DNA of 40,817 nucleotides, from assembly GCA_002070605.1 (NCBI GenBank), contig MWDO01000024.1, positions 1 through 40,817 on the forward strand, in the 5' to 3' direction. The DNA is from Spirochaetes bacterium ADurb.Bin133 (GTDB taxonomy: Bacteria > Spirochaetota > GWE2-31-10 > MWDO01). Shown here piece by piece: positions 32,846 to 40,752 of this stretch. The position numbers were made by a program, and so were the translations under genes. The notes under the pieces are model-generated. The model saw nothing but the letters and a program-made list of their open reading frames with translations. It was not told the origin of the DNA and did no database searches. Numbering within the stretch: position 1 is the stretch's first letter; every line of letters starts with the position of its first letter.

Positions 32846-34948
32846 TTATTTTAGTTTCGCAGAGATCATCCCAAGCGCGTCGACCTTAACGGAAAAATAG
32901 TTATCGTCCGACACTCTTACCGATACCTGATTGCCAAGAGAATCGATCGTCGGTAAAAGAGCGATTTTGAGTTTCATTTTTAGACTATTGCGCTCTTTCA
33001 AAAAAGACAAAAAACTTCCGTCGTATATATGTTCGCCGGTCGAATTGACGTACTTAAAATTCTCCCTGATGCCTAATACAAACTCCGATATCAAATCGCT
33101 TCCGATATAATACTCTCCGTTTAGCCCCAGAGTAAGATTGCCGTATAAAATATCCGCGCTATTGTCGGTATTATTCATTAAAAAAACCGTATCGGTGTCT
33201 ATAATATTTCCGGAGGCGTCCGTAACGTCGGAATAGAATATAAATTGCAGATTTACTCCGACCGGCAGATGATTGGTAAATTTTATTCTAAACCCGATCT
33301 CCTTAATATCGTCGAGCGGTATCTGATCCGTTCCTTGTTTAAACATATCGCCGGTCAAAGGAAAATCTGTAAATCCGACCGATTCCAATATATCGACGCC
33401 GTCTCTCCGCGCTCCAACTTTTATGGATATAGGTATAAACAGACCGGCTTGCATCGTCAATCCGCCGCCGTTTTGAAACATACCGACCTCGACGTCCTGC
33501 AATCCGACGGTATCGAAATTATTTATAAAAAAAAGCCCTCTCGGTCTTCTAAGATCCTCTCCGACAAATATTTTTTCTATAAAAGGATCGCCCATATTGG
33601 AATTCCCCGGATACAATACTACTTGAGTAACGGCCGGCTCTCCGCCACTCCACCCTTTTATAATTACGCTTTGCGGATCGTCAAACGATAGAATCTCAAA
33701 ACTGTCGGTAGTCGGGTCCCCCGTTAGATCGAAATACGATATTATTCCTCCATTCCCGGTCGATCCTATCGGAACCGGCGCAAACGGCGGATTAATAACG
33801 GCGTCCGTCGTCCGGTCAAACATCGAAGTTATATCGATAGACAAGGGAAGAGTGTTTATCGCTTTTAAGTATATCGCCGCGTTATCAAGAGATAAGGAGG
33901 ATATAAAATGGGACAACAATATTTCTACGCCGTCTGAAGACGGATCTACCTTCGTATCCAACTTCGAGACGTCTACCGGATGAACGCCGAGTTCAAAATT
34001 CATCGGATATATGTTGCCTACGATCTTGTATTTCGCCCCATAATTAATTATCGCCTCTATCTTAAGTTTAAAATTTCCGGATTCGGGTATCCCGCCGGAT
34101 TTCAGCGATAAACTCAGCCCTTCAAAATTGATCTTAGTTTTATCATGGCTCGCGTCTCCCGCAAAGTCGACGTAATAAGGGGGAGTCGTATCGGGACTCA
34201 GAAAATTCGACGAAGAAAAAAGAAGTCCGTCCGCTCCGACGACCGGAGGATCGAATACGTATTCCATCCCTTCAAATTTAATACTATTGATAGATACTTC
34301 GCTTGTCGAAGGAACAATTGTCGCGCCGTCCTTCTCGACCCAAACCCTCAAAGTCAGAGACGCGTCCTCGGAGATAATCCCGCATATATCCACGTCCGAC
34401 GAGCCGTCGCCGTTTATATCCATCAATACGCTCGACAAATCGAAATTTGCCAGATCGCCGGGGTCCAAAATCAAGTCTTTATCGACGGGAAGCGGCCAAA
34501 ACGGACTGTCAAAAGTAAAAATCAAGTTTTTATTAAAAAAACTATCTAAAGAGGTATCAAGCCCGCCCTTGCTTAAAAGCTCGTCGGTTCCCGGAAAATT
34601 CAGTTCAAAATTTATTATATAGTCCCCTTCCTTCAATCCAAAATTGTTGTAATCGGGATAGTAATATTTTCCGCCGGGACTAATCTCCTCAATATCCACT
34701 CTATCAAAGGAGGCATCCTTCATTCTTAACATCTCTTTTCCTATCTCCGATTCCGGGTCGAGAAGCTCGCCAAGATTTACCGTTTTTTCTAAAATCGGAA
34801 TATCAAATTTCAGATCCCACTTGGGGAAATTAATACTGTCGGGATTTTTAGTAATATTCAGTAAAGTTTCGATACTGCAGCTTAAAGTATAAATAAGCGC
34901 AAATAAAACCGTAAACGTAGTAATTAAATATGCTCTTTTTATATTCAT
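32846..34948 (-). CDS. large beta-rich lipoprotein, 700 aa
   Basis: The signal peptide ends in a lipobox (IYTLSCS). The mature part is Gly/Asp/Ser-rich with short beta strands and several repeated themes (LDPGDLANFDLSSVL, NSADILYGNLTLGLNGEYYI), suggesting stacked beta-sandwich domains on the cell surface or in the periplasm. It has few Cys, and a DINGDGSSD stretch near residue 175 that looks like a Ca2+-binding loop. I cannot name a family. It is followed by the FadL-like barrel gene, so an outer-membrane complex is plausible. The 181-bp gap upstream holds only AT-rich leader. Confidence 0.75.
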   Translation of the reverse strand: MNIKRAYLITTFTVLFALIYTLSCSIETLLNITKNPDSINFPKWDLKFDIPILEKTVNLGELLDPESEIGKEMLRMKDASFDRVDIEEISPGGKYYYPDYNNFGLKEGDYIINFELNFPGTDELLSKGGLDTSLDSFFNKNLIFTFDSPFWPLPVDKDLILDPGDLANFDLSSVLMDINGDGSSDVDICGIISEDASLTLRVWVEKDGATIVPSTSEVSINSIKFEGMEYVFDPPVVGADGLLFSSSNFLSPDTTPPYYVDFAGDASHDKTKINFEGLSLSLKSGGIPESGNFKLKIEAIINYGAKYKIVGNIYPMNFELGVHPVDVSKLDTKVDPSSDGVEILLSHFISSLSLDNAAIYLKAINTLPLSIDITSMFDRTTDAVINPPFAPVPIGSTGNGGIISYFDLTGDPTTDSFEILSFDDPQSVIIKGWSGGEPAVTQVVLYPGNSNMGDPFIEKIFVGEDLRRPRGLFFINNFDTVGLQDVEVGMFQNGGGLTMQAGLFIPISIKVGARRDGVDILESVGFTDFPLTGDMFKQGTDQIPLDDIKEIGFRIKFTNHLPVGVNLQFIFYSDVTDASGNIIDTDTVFLMNNTDNSADILYGNLTLGLNGEYYIGSDLISEFVLGIRENFKYVNSTGEHIYDGSFLSFLKERNSLKMKLKIALLPTIDSLGNQVSVRVSDDNYFSVKVDALGMISAKLK

Positions 34949-35129
34949 CTCTATTTTCCAAAGTATTCTGCCGTCGTCTCCGACAATATTCTATATACGC
35001 GCCTTTTATTATCTAAACGCGCCTCAACTTATATTATATCAATTATTTTCAAAAAAACAAAACTTACGTATTTATATTATCGAATTTTAACCGCGTAAAG
35101 AAGAATATTGATAATAAAATTTAAATAAT

Positions 35130-36176
35130 TTATTCTATTTTTGAATACGACTTCGGATCAATCGCCTCTCTGGTTCCTTCGCCTACAAACGCCGTTAGAA
35201 GCAGAGTCATAAAGAGAGCGACAAACGGATATACCGAAAGCCAATAGCACGAAAGATACTCCGTTCCCTGTTTGATAAGTTCGCCCCAACTCGGCGTCGG
35301 AGCGGGAAGTCCGAATCCCAAATAATCGAGCGACGATAGCGCCGATACGCCGCCGATTAGAGAAAACGGCGCAAACGTAACAATCGGAGTTAGCGCGTTT
35401 GGGAGCATCTCGGAAAACAGTATCGCCAAAGGATTCATACCGATCGCCCGCGCCGCTTCCACATATTGAAGTTGTTTTAATTTGAGGAATTCCGACCGGA
35501 TATAATACGACAAACCTATCCAGTTAAATATCCCCATGACGATAATAAGCGTCGCAAGTCCTTTACCCAAAACGGCGCCTAGCAATATCACTATGTAAAG
35601 GAAAGGAAGCGACGATAATATCTCGATAAGCCTCTGCGACGTTATATCAAATACGCCGCCAAGATACCCTTGAAGAGCGCCGATAAATACGCCTATCGCA
35701 ATCTCCAGTATAAGCAGTATTATAGAAAAGGTCATCGACACTCTAAATCCGTATAAAAGCCGCGTAAAAACGTCCCGTCCTCGATCGTCCGTCCCCAAAA
35801 TATGCTTTAAATCGGGCGGCGTCGGAGGAAATCCCTCGAGATCCTCAAGATTTGAAGAGTATGGGCTATACGGTATCGGCGGGAACATCATAAAATTTTT
35901 GGGATTTTGCGTAAATCGGTCGGTTTTGGCAATTTCTTTGTACTGGGCTTCCGTCTTATACTTTCCGCCGAACTCAATATCCGAGTAAAACTTAAACGCG
36001 GCAAAGAAATAGTATCTCCCTTCGTATCTGATAACTATAGGTTTATCGTTGGCTATAAATTCGCTGAAAAGAGATATAAAATATACCGACGCAAGAATTA
36101 TTAACGATATCCAAGCCCGTTTTATTTTAAGAAAACTCTCTATTCTCCGTTTAGTAATCGGCGATATTTTAATCAT
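35130..36176 (-). CDS. ABC transporter permease, OppC/YejE type
   Basis: Inner-membrane permease of a peptide/opine-type importer, 348 residues. An N-terminal membrane segment is followed by a long extracytoplasmic loop (about 35-135) with GKYKTEAQYKEI and ILGTDDRGRDVFTRLLYG, then the permease domain with the EAA loop EAARAIGMNPLAILFSEMLP. The long loop is typical of YejE. No YejB, ATPase or binding protein lies in the window, which is unusual for this family. I use ATG 36176 with AAAAGG upstream; a TTG at 36182 is possible. It lies 23 bp after the epimerase gene. Confidence 0.85.
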   Translation of the reverse strand: MIKISPITKRRIESFLKIKRAWISLIILASVYFISLFSEFIANDKPIVIRYEGRYYFFAAFKFYSDIEFGGKYKTEAQYKEIAKTDRFTQNPKNFMMFPPIPYSPYSSNLEDLEGFPPTPPDLKHILGTDDRGRDVFTRLLYGFRVSMTFSIILLILEIAIGVFIGALQGYLGGVFDITSQRLIEILSSLPFLYIVILLGAVLGKGLATLIIVMGIFNWIGLSYYIRSEFLKLKQLQYVEAARAIGMNPLAILFSEMLPNALTPIVTFAPFSLIGGVSALSSLDYLGFGLPAPTPSWGELIKQGTEYLSCYWLSVYPFVALFMTLLLTAFVGEGTREAIDPKSYSKIE

Positions 36177-36199
36177 AAACAAAAACCTTTTTTATTTTG

Positions 36200-37243
36200 T
36201 TAAAAGAATAATTTTGCTATTTTCAATACGCCCTGTTTCCACGGAACGCGATGCGTCTCGCCCGAGCTGTTTTTAAACTTATCCAAATTTTCAATATACC
36301 ACTTATAATTTCTCAATAGAGCGTCCTTATTGGAATACTTCGGCTTCCACCCCAATAATCTCTCCGCCTTTTCAATAGAAACAAACGAATCCTTCGACGC
36401 CGTCTCATATACCCACTTGTATAGCGGCGACAACTTTAGAGTTTCCAAGATACGAAGCGTAATTATAAGAGGCGCCGCGGGAAACCCCTTAATTTTTTTA
36501 CCCTTCCCTACGTAGTCCAAAACTGCTTGGTAATCCTCTTTCATAGTAGTAAACTCTTTCGCCCCTATATTGAAAGTATCGTTAACCGTCGCGCTAGGTT
36601 TGGTCATACAGAGATATATCGCTTCGCAAAGATCTTCTACGTCCAAAAGTTGATACCTGTTTGCGCCGCTGCCGATCATCGGGAATCCTCTGCCGTCTTT
36701 TGCCCAATCGTAGAATATGGCGAACACCCCCAATCTTTCCGGTCCTATAAAAGATTTGGGTCTGATTATCGGAACGCATAGCCCTTTTCCTCTGAATTTT
36801 TCGCACTCTTTTTCAGCCAAAATTTTCGCTTCGCCGTAAGGTCCGACTCCGTCGAGTTTATCGGTTTCATAGAGCGGATGACGATCCGGTATCCCGTAAA
36901 CCGCCGTAGATGAAATATGAATAAATCTGCTTATGTTATTCTTAAAACCGGCTTCCAATAACAATCTTGTTCCGTTTACGTCCGTCGAAAAGATGTCCTC
37001 TTTTTTATATAGCGGCAAAGCCGCCGCGGTATGAATCGCAATGTCCATACCTCTTACGGAATTATCCACGACGTCTATATCTCTTATATCCCCCTCGACT
37101 ACCTCGACTCTATCCCTCTCCGGATAATCAAAAGGAAGCAAATCCAGCGATCTGATTTTATAATAATCTTTTTTGAGAAGGTATCTGATAAGATTAATCC
37201 CAAGAAATCCCGAACCGCCCGTAACCAAAACGTTTATAGACAT
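36200..37243 (-). CDS. NAD(P)-dependent epimerase/dehydratase (extended SDR)
   Basis: A 347-residue short-chain dehydrogenase of the extended type. The dinucleotide motif is TGGSGFLG; the acidic patch is EGDIRD; catalytic Ser is in ISSTAVYG, and Tyr/Lys in PYGEAK (Y-x3-K). The substrate half has DVEDLCEAI, and the terminal part resembles nucleotide-sugar epimerases or 3-beta-hydroxysteroid dehydrogenase-like enzymes. The substrate is not predictable. It forms a small minus-strand operon with the TPR protein upstream and the permease downstream. Confidence 0.88.
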   Translation of the reverse strand: MSINVLVTGGSGFLGINLIRYLLKKDYYKIRSLDLLPFDYPERDRVEVVEGDIRDIDVVDNSVRGMDIAIHTAAALPLYKKEDIFSTDVNGTRLLLEAGFKNNISRFIHISSTAVYGIPDRHPLYETDKLDGVGPYGEAKILAEKECEKFRGKGLCVPIIRPKSFIGPERLGVFAIFYDWAKDGRGFPMIGSGANRYQLLDVEDLCEAIYLCMTKPSATVNDTFNIGAKEFTTMKEDYQAVLDYVGKGKKIKGFPAAPLIITLRILETLKLSPLYKWVYETASKDSFVSIEKAERLLGWKPKYSNKDALLRNYKWYIENLDKFKNSSGETHRVPWKQGVLKIAKLFF

Positions 37244-37260
37244 TCGCGCTCCTAAAAAAA

Positions 37261-37836
37261 CTAAAAATAGAGGTCGTTCCTTTTTTTATAATTACTATAC
37301 CACGACCTGATTTTCTTTAAATAGTAATAACTTTGAGGTAAATCGGAGTTTCTGATAAAATCTAAAAGGAATTTGTCCAATTTACGCTCTTCGCTTATAT
37401 CCAGAGAATCCAAAGAGTATCCAAGTTTTAATCTCTTAAACGCGCGCCGTACGTCGCCGAGTTTCCACAATATCCGCGCCGATTTAACGATAAAATCCAC
37501 GTTATAGCCGTCCTCTCTCAAAGCGGCTCTATAAACGGCGTCGGCGTCTTCATATTTCTCCAAGGAGTAGTATAGCCCTCCCAATATATCCAAAATTTTC
37601 GGATTATTAAGAGACTCGGCGACAGACTCCAGCAAAGCCCTCTCCGCCAGATCAAACTCCTTAGTTTTAATATAATTCATGCCTATTAACATAAGACATC
37701 TCGCTTTATAAGAGTTATCCTGCCACATATCGGTCGTATTCTTCAGCAATAAAAGCGATTCTATATAACTTCCCTTAACATAAAGATCTTTAGCTTTACT
37801 ATAAAGCGACTTTAAAAGAATTTGAAATTTTTCCAT
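37261..37836 (-). CDS. cytoplasmic TPR protein, 191 aa
   Basis: A helical protein with at least three TPR-like units: ARCLMLIGMNYIKTKEFDLA, the KILDILGGLYYSLEKYEDAD unit and VDFIVKSARILWKLGDVRRA. No signal peptide. It probably binds another protein; the partner is unknown. It lies 17 bp before the epimerase gene on the same strand, and its upstream region faces repeat element 7. No strong Shine-Dalgarno is seen beyond GGGGGAGGGC at 37842-37851. Confidence 0.78.
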   Translation of the reverse strand: MEKFQILLKSLYSKAKDLYVKGSYIESLLLLKNTTDMWQDNSYKARCLMLIGMNYIKTKEFDLAERALLESVAESLNNPKILDILGGLYYSLEKYEDADAVYRAALREDGYNVDFIVKSARILWKLGDVRRAFKRLKLGYSLDSLDISEERKLDKFLLDFIRNSDLPQSYYYLKKIRSWYSNYKKRNDLYF

Positions 37837-37910
37837 AGCCCTCCCCCGTTTTCCCGAAAAAATATTAACATCGAATAGTTAAATTGTCAAACAAAAAAAA
37901 ATTATTTTGC

Positions 37911-38672
37911 GCGTCCGCGGTTTTTTGGGGCGGAAGCAAATTGACACATATGATGTTAAGGATGAAATTGACACATATGAGACGCGTCAACAACGCGCGA
38001 CAATTGTCGCATAGAAATTGACACATATGAAATATTTTTTTTATTTTTTTAAAATTATGCAAATTTTTGTATAACGTTTTCTACTTTTAGTTGTTATATA
38101 TATAAAAAAAAGGAGAAAATTTTATGAAAAACAAAAAACATCTATTTCATTTTATAGTATCCGAATCTATGAATAACAACGTCATAGATTTTTTACTAAA
38201 AGAGTTCAAAATTAATACATTTAGCGAGTTATTTGAAACTATGTTTCGCCTTATTGACAAAAAAATCTCAAAAATGAAGAGAGTAATCGGAAATCATCGC
38301 TCTGAATACGCCGTTATAGATAATACAGACGATAAAAGGGTGGATAAATACCTTAGAATCAGGGAAGCGGATTATCTCAAAATTAAAAGATGGCATTCTT
38401 TGTATAACGAATTCGGTATGGCTTCGACGGTTCGAGATATTATACTGTTTTTCTATAACGGCGTTATGAAGTACGGGTTGGAAGGATTTCTTGAGATTGT
38501 TGGAAAGGAATTAAGGATTGATAAATTGAAAAACGACTTTTTGGGTAAAATGACACAACTGTTAAATATAACCGCCCGAAAACAGCTATTATACGAACTC
38601 GTAATTGAAAATTTTCCCGAATACGTCTACTGTACGTAAGATTATTACCATTCCCCCAAAAAAACTGCCGGG
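37911..38672. mobile_element. TIR-bounded CATATG element 7 carrying a double-RHH-like gene
   Basis: The left end GCGTCCGCGGTTTTTTGGGG (37911-37930) and right end CCCCCAAAAAAACTGCCGGG (38653-38672) are diverged versions of the inverted ends of elements 2-4. A 9-bp direct repeat TTATTTTGC is found at 37902-37910 and 38677-38685, close to the ends. Inside, near the left end, are CATATG cores at 37947, 37974 and 38024 and GCGACAATTGTCGC at 37997-38010; then comes the gene 38124-38639. It is the only element in the window with a gene inside, so it may be the full-length form from which the shorter ones derive. Confidence 0.65.
38124..38639 (+). CDS. double ribbon-helix-helix-like DNA-binding protein, copy B
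   Basis: A 171-residue paralogue of 29098-29601. First RHH-like unit: strand LFHFIVS, helix NNNVIDFLLKEFK, turn INTF, helix SELFETMFRLI. Second: strand KYLRI, helix ADYLKIKRWHSLYNEFG, helix TVRDIILFFYNGVM. Most conserved between copies are LFHFIVS, IGNHRSEY, RWHSLYNEFG and RDII.FFY. RHH proteins bind palindromic operators as dimers; two units in one chain could act as a pseudo-dimer. It sits inside a TIR-bounded element next to three CATATG sites, which suggests autoregulation. AAGGAG precedes the ATG. It has no nuclease or HUH motif, so it is not a recognisable transposase. Confidence 0.72.
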   Translation: MKNKKHLFHFIVSESMNNNVIDFLLKEFKINTFSELFETMFRLIDKKISKMKRVIGNHRSEYAVIDNTDDKRVDKYLRIREADYLKIKRWHSLYNEFGMASTVRDIILFFYNGVMKYGLEGFLEIVGKELRIDKLKNDFLGKMTQLLNITARKQLLYELVIENFPEYVYCT

Positions 38673-38688
38673 TTATTTATTTTGCTAC

Positions 38689-38717
38689 TTGACTTAAATA
38701 TCCGGATGATATAATAA
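38689..38717 (+). promoter_or_regulatory. possible promoter of the FdhD-like gene
   Basis: TTGACT (38689-38694), a 17-bp spacer and TAATAA (38712-38717) lie directly outside the right end of element 7, 20 bp before the start codon. An overlapping TATAAT at 38710-38715 would give a 15-bp spacer. Confidence 0.5.
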
Positions 38718-38736
38718 GAAGATAGGGGAAATTATA

Positions 38737-39501
38737 ATGAACTACAAAGAGATAAAAGCGTTCCAATATAAAAACGGTATAACAAGTCAAATAAACGAGA
38801 AACTCATAAAGGAAGAGTTTCTGCGAGTATATATTAATAATATCCATATCGAGGATATTTTGACAATAGAGGAGGATATCGAACTGTTGGCGCTGGGCAA
38901 CTATTTTCATTGTATAGATAGCGCGCCCGATACTATTCTAAATAACGTAAGAATATCCGATAAAGCGGCTAATATAACTTTAGAATCGGCGGACTTAGAC
39001 GATAAAACTTATAAGAGAAACCTCTCATGCTCCGACGGCTTAAACGCCGAAAATAAAAACATATTCCGCCTGAATTGCCGGGAAACAACTCTATATCCCG
39101 ATATTATATTTAAAATTAAGTCTAAATTTGAAGAGATGTCGCGCCTTTTCAAGGAGACCGCCGGGGTTCATAGCGCTTCGATATTTGACGAAAACGGAGA
39201 TAATCTGGGATTTTTCATAGACATTGCGCGGCGCAACTGTTTGAGTAAAGCGACGGGGTATCTTATAAAGAATAAGGATCAAATAAAAGATAAAAGTCTA
39301 TGTATAATGATATCAAGCAGAGTCAACTCCGAGACTATAAAAATGTTTGATAAACTCGGCGTATCTACGCTTATAACAAAAGCCGCCCCGTCGTTTGATA
39401 GCGTTATCGAATCTGAAAAAAGAGATATCACGCTGATCGGTTTTTTAAAAGAGGATAGATTTACCGTTTTTTGCGGAAACGGCAGAGTAATCACTCGATA
39501 A
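38737..39501 (+). CDS. fdhD: divergent FdhD-like sulfurtransferase
   Basis: A 254-residue homologue of FdhD, which passes sulfur from a cysteine desulfurase to the molybdenum cofactor of formate dehydrogenase. The C-terminal half matches well: GVHSASIFDENGDNLGFF, then IDIARRNCLSKATGYL (usually EDVGRHNAVDK), SSRVNSETIKMFDKLGVSTL, ITKAAPSFDSVIESEKRDIT and LIGFLKEDRFTVF. The CxxC that normally carries the sulfur is not present: the matching region reads LSCSDG with only Cys98, and Cys114 stands alone further on. No formate dehydrogenase gene is nearby. AGGGG precedes the start. It overlaps mnmA by 11 bp, convergent. Confidence 0.82.
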   Translation: MNYKEIKAFQYKNGITSQINEKLIKEEFLRVYINNIHIEDILTIEEDIELLALGNYFHCIDSAPDTILNNVRISDKAANITLESADLDDKTYKRNLSCSDGLNAENKNIFRLNCRETTLYPDIIFKIKSKFEEMSRLFKETAGVHSASIFDENGDNLGFFIDIARRNCLSKATGYLIKNKDQIKDKSLCIMISSRVNSETIKMFDKLGVSTLITKAAPSFDSVIESEKRDITLIGFLKEDRFTVFCGNGRVITR

Positions 39502-40573
39502 ATCCGGCGCCTACGACGACGTCGCCGTCGTAGATGACCGCTGCCTGTCCCGGCGTTATCGCTTTTTGCGGATTATCAAAACGGACTTTGATTGAGCCGT
39601 CCTCTTCGGGGTATATCGTTGCGCCGGATTCTGTATGCCTGTATCTTATCCTGACTTTTGCCTTGATCGGTTCTTTTAAGTTCTCTATGGAAATCCAGTT
39701 TAGGTCTCTTACGATCATATTATCCTGAAAAAGTCCCTTTTCATAATCGACGGTTACTTCGTTTGTATCTTTGTCAAGTTTTACGACATAAAGAGGCGCG
39801 TTTGAAGAGACGCCGAGACCTCTTCTCTGACCGATAGTGAAGTTGACAATCCCGTCGTGAGTTCCCAATATCTTACCGTCAGTATCGACGATATTTCCGC
39901 GCTTTACGCCGCGCTCGATCAAGTCTCTATAATCCCCTTCGTAGAAATCCTGACTCTCCTCTTTGTCCATCGTAAAAAGACCGATACTGCGGGCGAGCGC
40001 TCTTACTTCTGGCTTTGTATAGCCGCCGAGGGGCAGTAATATCTGCGACAATTGTTTTTGAGATAAAAATGAAAGAAAGTAGGATTGATCTTTTTCGACA
40101 AAAAGCGCCTTCTTTAGAAGATACCGCCCGATATTATCGTCGTACTCTACTCTAGCGTAATGCCCGGTTGCAAAACAATCAAACTCAACGCCTAATTTAA
40201 GAGACTCTTCAAGAAGCAGACCGAACTTAACTTTTTGGTTGCACTTTATGCAGGGATTGGGCGTTCTTCCGGCAAGATACTCATCTTGAAAATATTTAAG
40301 AATATTTTCTTGATAGTAACTCGACAGATCGATTATATGAAAAGGGATATTGTAACGCTTGGCGACATTTTCGGCGTCGATCAAATCTTTTTTATCGTCC
40401 CCGCCAAAACATCCCGATTTTGCCCCGGCGGTTTTAACAAGATTCGGATATTTTTTCTCGTCGTATATTTTCATAGTAACCGCGGTAATCTCGCAACCGC
40501 TATTTACAAGAATATCCGCCGCTACCGAAGAATCGACGCCGCCGCTAAGTCCGATCAACACCTTTTTTTTCAT
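39491..40573 (-). CDS. mnmA: tRNA-specific 2-thiouridylase MnmA
   Basis: ATP-dependent enzyme that thiolates U34 of tRNA-Lys, -Glu and -Gln, 360 residues. Motifs are the PP-loop GLSGGVDSSVAAD, GRTPNPCIKCN (Cys108, Cys111), FATGHYAR, VEKDQSYFL, TIGQRRGLG and the C-terminal beta-barrel ending PGQAAVIYDGDVVVGAG. The region that normally carries the persulfide Cys (SQ-x-C-F or STGICFIG) reads ESQDFYEGDY (206-215), so that Cys is absent. Cys-x2-Cys at 108-111 replaces the Asp-x2-Cys of the E. coli enzyme. I use ATG 40573 with AGGGG upstream. Sulfur could come from the NifS here. Confidence 0.95.
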   Translation of the reverse strand: MKKKVLIGLSGGVDSSVAADILVNSGCEITAVTMKIYDEKKYPNLVKTAGAKSGCFGGDDKKDLIDAENVAKRYNIPFHIIDLSSYYQENILKYFQDEYLAGRTPNPCIKCNQKVKFGLLLEESLKLGVEFDCFATGHYARVEYDDNIGRYLLKKALFVEKDQSYFLSFLSQKQLSQILLPLGGYTKPEVRALARSIGLFTMDKEESQDFYEGDYRDLIERGVKRGNIVDTDGKILGTHDGIVNFTIGQRRGLGVSSNAPLYVVKLDKDTNEVTVDYEKGLFQDNMIVRDLNWISIENLKEPIKAKVRIRYRHTESGATIYPEEDGSIKVRFDNPQKAITPGQAAVIYDGDVVVGAGFIE

Positions 40574-40646
40574 ATTTCCCCTCTTATCAAGGGACATATT
40601 CTAACATTTATTATAATATTATTCAAGCGCTTGATTGTCTGGAGGC

Positions 40647-40740
40647 GTAACTCGCCGGCTTTTTGGGACGTGGGAATCGACGCATATGTGTCAATTTTTC
40701 ATCGAGGAGCGCCGCGGCGTATATAGCCCCATATGATGCT
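40647..40740. repeat. CATATG repeat island 8 (one inverted end seen)
   Basis: It begins with a left-end-like GTAACTCGCCGGCTTTTTGG (40647-40666), then CATATG cores at 40683 and 40730 with the shared GC-rich spacer ATCGAGGAGCG (40701-40711). No matching right end is found before the window stops. The second core reads CATATGATGCTAAGG, close to CATATGATGTTAAGG in element 7 (37947-37961). Confidence 0.7.
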
Positions 40741-40752
40741 AAGGTAAAAGTA

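Noticed and set aside
33245-34622. Several long plus-strand frames opposite the 700-aa lipoprotein
   Set aside because: No start context, basic low-quality composition, and they overlap a single intact minus-strand gene with a lipobox.
38124-38639. REP-associated tyrosine transposase (RAYT) in element 7
   Set aside because: No HUH motif or catalytic Tyr context is visible; the sequence pattern is ribbon-helix-helix-like.
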